Shown here piece by piece: positions 1 to 6,489 of a stretch of 16,107 nt of DNA. The stretch's first letter is position 1; each line of letters starts with the position of its first letter. Source of the DNA: DASXMT01 sp036521415 (GTDB taxonomy: Bacteria > Actinomycetota > Acidimicrobiia > Acidimicrobiales > RAAP-2); assembly GCA_036521415.1 (NCBI GenBank), contig DATDHU010000011.1, positions 1 through 16,107 of the forward strand. The letters run 5' to 3'. Below the pieces are notes generated by a model. It saw only the letters and a list, made by a program, of their open reading frames with translations. It made no database searches and had not been told where the DNA came from. Position numbers and translations under genes: made by a program.

Positions 1-706
1 GATGCAGGACACCGTGGTCGTCGAAGAGCCCGAGCTGCAGCGATCCAATGACCCCGCCGTCCTTGTGCCAGCGGAATCCGGCCACCACACAATCGGCGGT
101 GCGCTCATGCTTGACCTTCAGCATCGCCCGCTTGTCCTGGAGGTACTTCAGGTCACCCGGTTTGGCTACCACACCATCGAGACCGGCCCCTTCGAACTGG
201 TCAAACCAGTCGGTGGCCACCTCGGGGTCGTTCGTCGCCGGTGTCACGTGAACCGGAGCCTTTGCATTCTTCAGCGTCTTCTCGAGCAGCTTCCGACGAT
301 CGGCGTACGGCGTGTCGCACAGGTCACGATCAGCTAATGCCAGGATGTCGAAAGCGACGAACGACGCCGGCGTGGTCTCAGCCAGCAGGTTGATCCGCGA
401 TTCGGCCGGGTGGATCCTTTGGGACAGGGCATCGAAGTCCAGTCCGTTGGGCCCGGCGATCACGATCTCGCCATCGAGGACACACTGGTCGGGGAGCTCG
501 CGCTTGAGCGATGCGACCAGCTCGGGGAAGTAGCGAGTGAGCGGCTTCTCGTTCCGGCTGCCCAGCTCCACGTCGTCGCCGTCCCGGAAGACGATGCACC
601 GGAACCCGTCCCACTTGGGCTCGTAGAACATGCCCTCGGCTCGGGGCAGGTCCCGGGTGAGCTTGGCCAGCATGGGCGCCACCGGGGGCTGAACGGGGAG
701 AGTCAC
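1..706 (-). CDS. ligC: LigC-type ATP-dependent DNA ligase, 3' end cut by window edge
   Basis: This enzyme seals nicks and breaks in DNA using ATP through a lysine-AMP intermediate. The visible 235 codons hold the whole adenylation domain: motif I EPKWDGFR with the AMP-accepting Lys31, the DGE motif (LDGEIV), motif III VAFDIL, motif IV EGAGLDGVVAK and motif V MLKVKHER. The start of the C-terminal OB domain is visible before the gene leaves the window. The N-terminus (LPVQPPVAPMLAK) and the segments FPELV and SQRIHPA resemble mycobacterial LigC proteins, which are about 350 residues. The start is GTG at 706; its frame is closed upstream by the stop of the PHP gene, 33 bp away, and only a weak ribosome site is seen. 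It is the last visible gene of a three-gene repair operon. LigC proteins act as stand-alone, LigD-like back-up ligases in mycobacteria; the same role here is inferred from similarity and context. Confidence 0.93.
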   Translation of the reverse strand, partial: MTLPVQPPVAPMLAKLTRDLPRAEGMFYEPKWDGFRCIVFRDGDDVELGSRNEKPLTRYFPELVASLKRELPDQCVLDGEIVIAGPNGLDFDALSQRIHPAESRINLLAETTPASFVAFDILALADRDLCDTPYADRRKLLEKTLKNAKAPVHVTPATNDPEVATDWFDQFEGAGLDGVVAKPGDLKYLQDKRAMLKVKHERTADCVVAGFRWHKDGGVIGSLQLGLFDDHGVLH

Positions 707-739
707 CTGCTGATCGTATCCATGATCTGCGCTACGCTC

Positions 740-1765
740 TCAGGCTGCGTGGGTAGCCGCCCAGGCGACCAGGTCGTCGGCCGACTTCCGGTTGACGATT
801 CGCTCCTTGGGCACATCGGCCTTGACCGCGTTGGCGCACCCCCGGCCGAGCCACTCGAGCTGACCAGGTGCGTGAGCATCGGTGTCGATAGAGACATTGC
901 ACCCGAGCTCGATGGCCAGACGTAACAGGTCCTCGGGCGGGTCCTGGCGTTCGGGCCGGGAGTTGATCTCCACCGCCGTGCCGGTCTCGGCGCAGGCGGC
1001 GAACACGGCTTCGGCGTCGAAGCTCGACTGTGGGCGGCCCTTGCCGGTGATGAGCCGGCCGGTGCAGTGGCCGAGGATGTCGGTGTGCGGGCTCTCGATG
1101 GCGGCCAACATGCGCTTGGTCATGGTGGGCCCGTCCATCCGCAACTTGGAGTGGACGCTCGCCACCACCACGTCCAGTTCGGCCAGCAGGTCCTCGTCCT
1201 GGTCGAGTGCACCGTCCTCCAGGATGTCCACCTCGATCCCGGTCAGAATTCGGAACGGGGCCAGGTCCTCGTTGAGGTCAGCCACCACCTTCAACTGCTT
1301 TCGGAGCCGTTCGGCATCGAGCCCGTGGGCCACGGTCAACCGGGCGCTGTGGTCGGTGAGAACGAGGTAGTGGCGGCCGAGGTCTCTGGCTGTTTGGGCC
1401 ATCTCCTGGATCGGGCTGCCGCCGTCGGACCAATCGGAGTGGGAGTGGCAGTCGCCCTTGAGCTGCTTCAGCAATTTCTGCGCCGCCGCATCGAGCTCGA
1501 TCGTGGGCGGATCGGACTCGAGCTTGGCCAGGTATGCCGGGACGTCGCCGGCCAGCGCCTCCTCGATGGCCTGGGCCGTCGACTTGCCCACGCCGGAGAT
1601 GCTCTGCAGCCGCCCTGCCTTGGCCAGCTTGGTCAGCTCTTCCTCTGACATCGGCTCGACCGCGGTGGCCGCGTGCCGGAAGGCGCGGACCTTGTAGGTG
1701 TCGGCACCGTTTCGCTCCAAGAGGAACGAGATGCGCTTGAGGGCTTCGACCGGATCCATGGCCAT
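740..1765 (-). CDS. PHP-domain phosphoesterase with PolX-like helix-hairpin-helix N-terminus
   Basis: A 341-residue protein with two parts. Residues 1-100 resemble the 8-kDa/fingers start of family X DNA polymerases, including a DNA-binding helix-hairpin-helix (ISGVGKSTAQAIEEAL, about 56-71). Residues 103-341 form a PHP metallo-phosphoesterase with all expected metal ligands: H107/H109 (DCHSHS), D138-H139 (LTDHS), E178 (GIEVDI), H205 (ASVHS), H233 (LGHCTG) and D296/H298 (DTDAH). Full bacterial PolX proteins are about 570 residues; the polymerase palm and thumb are missing here. In PolX the PHP domain gives 3'-5' exonuclease and 3'-end-cleaning activity, so this is probably an end-processing nuclease or phosphatase. 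It lies 13 bp after the primase-polymerase stop and 33 bp before the ligase. AAGGAG at 1769-1774 precedes ATG 1765 by only 3 nt, so ATG 1759 (9 nt spacing) is an equally good start. The longer frame reaching 1861 overlaps the upstream gene and was not chosen. Confidence 0.88.
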   Translation of the reverse strand: MAMDPVEALKRISFLLERNGADTYKVRAFRHAATAVEPMSEEELTKLAKAGRLQSISGVGKSTAQAIEEALAGDVPAYLAKLESDPPTIELDAAAQKLLKQLKGDCHSHSDWSDGGSPIQEMAQTARDLGRHYLVLTDHSARLTVAHGLDAERLRKQLKVVADLNEDLAPFRILTGIEVDILEDGALDQDEDLLAELDVVVASVHSKLRMDGPTMTKRMLAAIESPHTDILGHCTGRLITGKGRPQSSFDAEAVFAACAETGTAVEINSRPERQDPPEDLLRLAIELGCNVSIDTDAHAPGQLEWLGRGCANAVKADVPKERIVNRKSADDLVAWAATHAA

Positions 1766-1778
1766 TCTCTCCTTCGGC

Positions 1779-2810
1779 TTAGGCCTTCTTGGCCCGGCTG
1801 GGAGCCACTCGCGGCGGCTCGTCAGGGGCCTTGGGGTACTCCGGTGGCCACGGCGCATCATGGAGCCCGGCTGCCTTGTCCCGCTCCACCAACTCGAGCA
1901 AGGGCTCGAGGGACTGGGGCTCCTTGGCGATCTCCGCCCAGGGATCGCCCCGCTTCTTCAGTAGGTCCGGCACGGTCCGGATGGTGAGATCGTCGGGCAC
2001 CACAGAACCGACTTCATCCCATGACAACGGAGTCGAAACCTGGCCTCCCGTCCGGGGCCGGGCGAACCATGCCCCAAAGACGGTCTTGTGCGGGGCGTTC
2101 TGGTTGAAGTCGACGAAGACCTGCTTCCCCCGCTCTTCCTTCCACCAGTTGGCGGTGACGAGGTCGGGAAAGCGGCGCTCGAGCTCCCGGGCCACAGCCA
2201 CCGCTGCAGACCGCACCTCGGTCGAGTCCCAGCGCGGCTCCAGCCGCATGTAGATGTGGATGCCCCGGTTGCCGGTGGTCTTGGCGTAGGCGACCAGGCC
2301 GAGTTCTTTGAACAGGTCCCGGCAGTGGTAGGCCGCCGTTCGTACCTCGTCGAAGCCGACACCGGGCTGAGGATCGAGGTCGATGCGGAGCTCGTCGGCG
2401 TGGTCGGCATCGGCGGCCCGGTAGGGCCAGAGGTGCAGTCCCAGGCATCCCAGGTTGACGGCCCAGGCGACGTGGGCGATGTCGGCCACCACTAACGCGT
2501 TGGAAGTGGTGCCGTTGGGGGTGGAGACGATAGTGGTCTCGAGCCAGTCGGGGGCTCCCGTCGGCACGCGCTTTTGGAAGAAGGACTTGCCGGTGGCCCC
2601 GTGGGGGAATCGCTGGAGCATGGCCGGGCGGCCGCCGGCCGTGTTGAGGAGGGACTCGCCCACCTCCAAGTAGTAGTCGACCAGGTCCGACTTGGTGGCA
2701 TCCAGGGCAGGGAAGTAGATCTTGTCCGGGCTCGAGATCTTTACTTCTCGGCCGGCGACCTCCACGATCCGCTCCTGGTCATCGGGCACCGACCTGACTT
2801 TACCAAGCAT
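1779..2810 (-). CDS. Stand-alone LigD-type primase-polymerase (POL domain)
   Basis: A 343-residue protein that matches the polymerase domain of bacterial NHEJ protein LigD, an archaeo-eukaryotic primase-fold enzyme that adds nucleotides at broken ends and prefers ribonucleotides. Visible motifs are FFQKRVP (76-82), HLWPY (126-130), the metal-binding IDLDP with D144 and D146, TTGNRGIHIY with H185, and the third acidic residue D234 in VFVDFNQN. No ligase or 3'-phosphoesterase domain is attached; the tail (322-343) is proline- and lysine-rich. Stand-alone versions of this domain are known in mycobacteria (PolD1/PolD2, also called Prim-PolC). ATG 2810 is chosen because GGAGG at 2821-2825 sits 10 nt ahead of it. 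ATG 2828 is in frame but has no good ribosome site and would place that GGAGG inside the gene. It is the first gene of the repair operon, followed 13 bp later by the PHP gene. Confidence 0.92.
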   Translation of the reverse strand: MLGKVRSVPDDQERIVEVAGREVKISSPDKIYFPALDATKSDLVDYYLEVGESLLNTAGGRPAMLQRFPHGATGKSFFQKRVPTGAPDWLETTIVSTPNGTTSNALVVADIAHVAWAVNLGCLGLHLWPYRAADADHADELRIDLDPQPGVGFDEVRTAAYHCRDLFKELGLVAYAKTTGNRGIHIYMRLEPRWDSTEVRSAAVAVARELERRFPDLVTANWWKEERGKQVFVDFNQNAPHKTVFGAWFARPRTGGQVSTPLSWDEVGSVVPDDLTIRTVPDLLKKRGDPWAEIAKEPQSLEPLLELVERDKAAGLHDAPWPPEYPKAPDEPPRVAPSRAKKA

Positions 2811-2820
2811 GGTGTTTGAA

Positions 2821-2825
2821 CCTCC
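2821..2825 (-). promoter_or_regulatory. Ribosome-binding site of the primase-polymerase gene
   Basis: GGAGG on the minus strand lies 10 nt upstream of ATG 2810. It overlaps the first codons that would follow an alternative ATG at 2828, and so favours the shorter protein. Confidence 0.55.
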
Positions 2826-2937
2826 CATTCACCGGACGGCCGACGTGCGTCTCTGGAATTGCGGGAATCGGCCGCGGGCGGGTGGATGGGCGGCGGAGCC
2901 CATGCTCCCTTTGTCCGACAGTTGAGGGGGAGCGCGG

Positions 2938-3142
2938 ATGAGGTCAACGGTCAGCAGGCTCGTCGGTGGCGTGGTGGTGTTGATCGCCCTTGGCGGTGCC
3001 ATGTTGGTGTCGGGCGGATTAGCGAGACAGGCGGCCACTTCGGACAGCCTCACTGGTCGGGAAGACGACGATGTCGATCAGCGCCAACCAGATCATCTGG
3101 AGCTTCTTCCAAGCGCATCCCCTCGCTGGACGCGTCGCCTGA
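2938..3142 (+). pseudogene. Collapsed remnant of a secreted esterase-like gene
   Basis: A strong ribosome site (GAGGGGGAG, 5 nt ahead) precedes ATG 2938. The first 30 or so codons encode a typical export signal: basic start (MRSTVSR) followed by LVGGVVVLIALGGAML. From about 3053 a different frame (+1 relative to the start) encodes LVGKTTMSIS and then ANQIIWSFFQAHPL, ending at TGA 3140-3142. That tail pattern (A..IW.FF..HPL just before the stop) recalls the C-terminal helix of LpqC / PHB-depolymerase-family esterases, normally about 300 residues or more. A signal peptide joined out of frame to a C-terminal end, with the catalytic middle absent, is best read as an internal deletion. Alternatively the start frame runs on to 3216 and encodes an intact 92-residue exported protein of unknown function, but its codon use decays after codon 35. 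The family match is from memory of conserved tails and is not certain. Confidence 0.4.
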
Positions 3143-3286
3143 CTGTCGGAACCGGACGCACGGGAACACTGGGCGATCTGAGTTCGTCGGCGCCGCCCGC
3201 CCGCTGTAGCTTTTGAGCGATGTCGACGGCGGGTGACATGCTCGTAACCGCGTGAGCCCGGCACACCGACCAAGGGGGTAGGCAAC

Positions 3287-4075
3287 GTGGCTGATCTGGA
3301 TGGCAAGACGGTTGTGATCTCGGGTGTGGGCCCGGGGCTGGGACGGGAGACGGCCCTGGTGGCGGCCCGGGAGGGCGGCAACATCGTGCTCGGCGCCCGT
3401 ACCGAATCGACGCTGGAGTCGATCGCCAAGGAGGTCGAGGCGGCGGGAGGCAAGGCCTCCTACCTGCGCACCGACATCGGCAACCCCGCCGAGGGACGGG
3501 CGCTCATCGAGCTGGCCACCTCGAGTACCGGGCGGCTCGACGGACTGATCAACATCGCCGCCTTCGATGCCGCCTTCGGCGGGCTGCAGACCGCCGGGGA
3601 CTTCGGCGAATGGCGCCAGGTCTTCGAGGTCAACCTCTTCGGCACGCTCGATCTCACCCGGTTCGCCCTGCCGGCGCTGAAGGAAAGCAGCGGGTCGGTG
3701 GTGTTCGTCTCCTCCCAGACCCAGCACCACCCGCCACCACTGGCCCTCCAGATGGCCTACGCCTCGTCGAAGGCGGCGCTCACCGGGGCCATGCGTCACC
3801 TCGCCCAGGAGATCGGCCCCGACGGGATTCGCGTGAACGAGGTGGCGCCGGGCTGGATGTGGGGGCCGCCGGTCGAGGGGTACGTGAAGATGATGGCCGA
3901 CGAGCGCGGGGTCGAAGCGAGCGTCGTCCTGGCCGAGATGACCGCGCCCTTCCCCCTGCGACGGATGGCCACCGACGGCGAGGTGGCCGAGGCCCTGGTG
4001 TTCTTCGCCTCACCCCGGTCGAGTGGCATCACCGGGCAGACGCTCCTCATCAACGCCGGGGAGATCGTGAAATAG
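3287..4075 (+). CDS. Short-chain dehydrogenase/reductase (SDR)
   Basis: A 262-residue classical-length SDR that uses NAD(P) to oxidise or reduce an alcohol/carbonyl; the substrate is unknown. The nucleotide-binding loop is SGVGPGLGR (12-20); R38 in GARTE after the second strand would favour NADP(H), and D63 follows in RTDIG. N116 (EVNLFG), S142/S143 (FVSSQ), Y158 and K162 (YASSK) give a complete catalytic set. The usual NNAG structural motif is replaced by NIAA (89-92). The loop after PGW (188-190), MWGPPVEGYVK, is long and aromatic and probably shapes the substrate pocket. The start is GTG 3287 with AAGGGGG about 9 nt ahead. It stands alone on the plus strand and converges with the binding-protein gene, 11 bp between stop codons, so it is probably not part of that operon. 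Confidence 0.9.
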   Translation: MADLDGKTVVISGVGPGLGRETALVAAREGGNIVLGARTESTLESIAKEVEAAGGKASYLRTDIGNPAEGRALIELATSSTGRLDGLINIAAFDAAFGGLQTAGDFGEWRQVFEVNLFGTLDLTRFALPALKESSGSVVFVSSQTQHHPPPLALQMAYASSKAALTGAMRHLAQEIGPDGIRVNEVAPGWMWGPPVEGYVKMMADERGVEASVVLAEMTAPFPLRRMATDGEVAEALVFFASPRSSGITGQTLLINAGEIVK

Positions 4076-4086
4076 CGCCGGCGTAG

Positions 4087-5628
4087 CTAGCCCGAGGGGG
4101 CCAAGGTCGGCAACGGCTGGAACCCGTGGATGGTCACCCAGCACGTCCCCTGCGGTTGCCCGTTGGTCTTGAGCTTGCAGGCAGCCGAGGGCGGCACGTT
4201 GTTGTGCAGCTGGACCACCTGGTACTGGGTGGGCCCGTAGAACTTGTTGGGTCCATAGGTCAGCGTCGGCGTGGAACCACCGGGGAAGTTCTGGATCTTC
4301 GACATGGCCTGGACGAAGGTCCGCCGGTTGAGATCCGAGCCGGCGTTCTTGGCCGCGGTGGCGAACAGCCGGATGGAGGTGCACCAGGCCTCGATCGGGC
4401 CCTGTTCCTCGATGAAGGCGCTCGTGCCGGTGGCTCCGACGACCTGCGGGTAGACCTTGTGCCAGTCGTCGTAGCAGCTGCGCACCCCGGGATCGTAGCC
4501 GCCCTGGCTCTCGGGGCGGTCGTCGTCGAAGCCACCCAGCGTGTAGGTCGTGACCCCCTGTTGCCCATCGAGCGCCGTCTCGTCCGGCACGGGCATGATC
4601 CCCAACGCCGACTGGATCGTGCCCTCATAGTCGCTCAGCAGCAACTTGGGGAAGTAGTTGTCGGCCGTCTCCGCGTTCACCACCGGGAAGAAGGCGTTGA
4701 AGGGGATGATGGGGATGACCGAGTCGACCCCGGCGTCCTTCAGCTTCTGCACCACCAGCGGGGCCTCGCTGTTGGTGGTGGCCGTCTCGCTCGGATCCGA
4801 CGCGATCGTCTCGACCACCGGTGTCACCCCAGCCCGCTCGAGGTCGGGGAGGAGGTACTGCTTCAGCGCGGCCTGGTCGCTGGCCCGGTCGCCGGCGATC
4901 ACCCCCACCTTGTGCGTGCTCCCGAGCAGTCCCGAGCTCAGGCCCCAGTTCACCGTGGTCTGCAGGATCGCCGCATCGTCGGGGCCCGTCCACCACAGGT
5001 AAGGGGAACCCTTCGTGGTCCAGCTGCTCACGGTCGACCACGCACTGATCAGGGGGGTCTGTCCCTCCTGGGTGATGCAGAGCTGGTTGTCGCCGGTCCA
5101 GGTACCGGCACCGTCGATCACGACGAAGGCGGCCGGGCTGCCCTCGGTCCAATCCTTGCACAGGGCCCGCATGTTGTTCTCGTTGGTCGGGTCGTAGTTG
5201 ACCACGATGGGGTTGATCTTCTTGCCGTTCACCCCGCCGCTCCGGTTGATCAGGTTGACGTAGAGGTGGATGGCCTTCACCTGCAGACCGAACTCGGCGT
5301 CCTGGGCGAACCCGACCTTGCCGGCCAACGAGTTGAGCGCCACTACCGGGAACACCACGTTGATCTTGTTGCCGGCGATGCCCCGGGTGGAGGTGCTGGC
5401 TCGATTCAGCGCGTTCGACCCGCCGCCGGTCGACGCCCCGGCCGCAGCCACTCCCACGGTGGACGAGGACGGGGCCACGGCCACATAGGCGACGACGCCG
5501 GCCACGACGGCCGCGACGAGGGCCACCGTTCGCAACTGGGTGCCGCGCGGCCGGTGCCGGAACCGCCGGCTGGCGCGACGCACCGGCCGCAGCATCCGCC
5601 TCGGCCACCCCGACGACGCTCTCGTCAC
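4087..5628 (-). CDS. Branched-chain-type ABC transporter substrate-binding protein, N-terminally anchored
   Basis: A 513-residue extracellular binding protein of the type I (Peripla_BP_6 / LivJ-like) fold that captures a solute and delivers it to the LivHM-type permease encoded upstream in the same operon. The mature part begins near residue 85 (GNKINVVFPV) and shows family features such as VKAIHLYVNLINRSGGVNGKKI. The N-terminus is odd: about twelve arginines in the first 33 residues, then one hydrophobic segment (35-52) with no lipobox cysteine after it, followed by a Ser/Gly/Ala-rich linker. It is therefore probably tethered by a membrane helix or released by signal peptidase rather than being a lipoprotein. 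Six cysteines in the body could form disulfides. The start is GTG 5628 with AGGGGG 8 nt ahead; only 3 bp separate it from the LivG stop. ATG at codon 12 is a possible alternative start. Liv-family binding proteins take amino acids, amides and other small polar solutes, so the ligand is open. Confidence 0.88.
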   Translation of the reverse strand: MTRASSGWPRRMLRPVRRASRRFRHRPRGTQLRTVALVAAVVAGVVAYVAVAPSSSTVGVAAAGASTGGGSNALNRASTSTRGIAGNKINVVFPVVALNSLAGKVGFAQDAEFGLQVKAIHLYVNLINRSGGVNGKKINPIVVNYDPTNENNMRALCKDWTEGSPAAFVVIDGAGTWTGDNQLCITQEGQTPLISAWSTVSSWTTKGSPYLWWTGPDDAAILQTTVNWGLSSGLLGSTHKVGVIAGDRASDQAALKQYLLPDLERAGVTPVVETIASDPSETATTNSEAPLVVQKLKDAGVDSVIPIIPFNAFFPVVNAETADNYFPKLLLSDYEGTIQSALGIMPVPDETALDGQQGVTTYTLGGFDDDRPESQGGYDPGVRSCYDDWHKVYPQVVGATGTSAFIEEQGPIEAWCTSIRLFATAAKNAGSDLNRRTFVQAMSKIQNFPGGSTPTLTYGPNKFYGPTQYQVVQLHNNVPPSAACKLKTNGQPQGTCWVTIHGFQPLPTLAPSG

Positions 5629-5631
5629 GGC

Positions 5632-6489
5632 CTATCCCCCCTGCACTTCCTCGACCCTCGGGCCGGCGCTCCCCACGTCGCCGGACACGGCGATCGCTTC
5701 CGCGCTCGCCCCCAGGTACGCCGACAGGGCCCGTGGGTCCCGGCTCACCTGGTCGGGTGAGCCCGACGACACCACCGACCCTGCCTCCATCACGACCACG
5801 TGGGAGCAGAGGGCAAAGACGAGGGGTACGTCGTGCTCGACCAACAGTATGGTGCAGTCGGCTACGTCGTGCAGGCGCTGCAACAGGGGCACGAAGGCCT
5901 CGGCCTCCCGCTGGGCGATGCCGGCGGTCGGCTCGTCGAGCAACAGCAGGCGGGGCTGGGCCAGGACGATGGTGGCCAGGTCGACCACCCGGCGGGTCCC
6001 GGTCGAGACCTCGGCCGTCCGGTGGTGGCGGAAGCGGCCCAACCCGAACGAGTCGATCACCCGGTCCACCGCCCTGCGCTTGTCCCGCTCGCTCCGCCGG
6101 GCCCTCGGCGTCCGGACGGTGGCCGACACCACCCCGACCGACGAGCGGGCGTCCTCGCACACCAACAGCACGTCCTCGATCGACAGTTCCGGGAAGAGGC
6201 GGCAGTCCTGGAACGAGCGCACCACCCCGAGCGACATCCGCTGCTCGGGCAGGAGGTCGGTCACCTCCTCGCCGTCGACCCGGATGGAGCCACCGTCGGC
6301 TTTCACCGTTCCCGACACGACGTCCAGGGTGGTGGTCTTGCCCGACCCGTTGGGGCCGATGAGCCCCACGATCGACGACGGCTCGACGGTGAGGCTCACC
6401 CCGTTGACGGCGCGGAGCCCTCCGAATTTCACCACCAGGTCGTCGACCTCGAGCCGTGCCGGTGTGCCGCCGTTCACTTGGGCGGGCAT
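5632..6489 (-). CDS. livG: LivG-type ABC transporter ATPase
   Basis: A 285-residue cytoplasmic ATPase that energises the branched-chain-type importer. Visible motifs are Walker A GPNGSGKT (45-52), the Q-loop with Q94 (RSFQD), Walker B LLLLDEP with D185/E186 and the switch H219 (VEHD). The signature loop reads VSTGTRR (161-167) instead of LSGGQ; I recall a similar STGTRR form in an actinobacterial LivG-like branch, so it is probably functional. An Arg-rich insertion (126-139) lies before the helical domain's end, and the C-terminal 35 residues are variable. The start ATG 6487-6489 shares one base with the permease stop (TGATG), and the SBP gene begins 3 bp after its stop, so all three are translationally coupled. 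Its partner ATPase is expected to be the LivF domain of the MFS fusion protein encoded at 8493-10733. Confidence 0.92.
   Translation of the reverse strand: MPAQVNGGTPARLEVDDLVVKFGGLRAVNGVSLTVEPSSIVGLIGPNGSGKTTTLDVVSGTVKADGGSIRVDGEEVTDLLPEQRMSLGVVRSFQDCRLFPELSIEDVLLVCEDARSSVGVVSATVRTPRARRSERDKRRAVDRVIDSFGLGRFRHHRTAEVSTGTRRVVDLATIVLAQPRLLLLDEPTAGIAQREAEAFVPLLQRLHDVADCTILLVEHDVPLVFALCSHVVVMEAGSVVSSGSPDQVSRDPRALSAYLGASAEAIAVSGDVGSAGPRVEEVQGG

Larger units (their letters stand above)
2811..3286. other. 476-bp gap between the repair operon and the SDR gene
   Basis: This stretch separates the leftward repair operon from the rightward SDR gene and should carry promoters for both. No convincing -35/-10 pair could be assigned. 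It holds a probable esterase remnant on the plus strand (2938-3142). The last 144 bp before the SDR gene show only isolated hexamers with TANNNT form, such as TAGCTT at 3207-3212, which are too weak to call. No tRNA, terminator with a T-tract or strong repeat was seen. GC content at third codon positions of any frame drops here compared with the flanking genes, as expected of non-coding or decaying DNA. Confidence 0.5.

Noticed and set aside
660..668. LivF domain with DEL instead of DEP in Walker B (residue numbers of the 8493-10733 protein)
   Set aside because: The catalytic Asp-Glu pair is intact and a non-proline next residue is common in LivF proteins, so it is not a sign of inactivity.
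2826..2828. ATG 2828 as the primase-polymerase start
   Set aside because: It has no ribosome site upstream, and the only good one (GGAGG) lies between it and ATG 2810.
3050..3799. A 249-codon minus-strand frame under the SDR gene
   Set aside because: The SDR gene has all catalytic motifs; the antisense frame shows none. A short hydrophobic peptide in another minus-strand frame near 3060-3110 (MIWLALIDIVVF) was also noted, but it is antisense to the esterase-like tail.
4076..4091. Bidirectional terminator between the convergent SDR and binding-protein genes
   Set aside because: Only 11 bp separate the stops; CGCCGGCG and GCTAGC are short palindromes with no adequate stem-loop and no T-tract on either side.
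4126..5760. A 544-codon open frame on the plus strand
   Set aside because: It is antisense to the binding protein and LivG genes, which carry clear family motifs; its own translation is compositionally odd.
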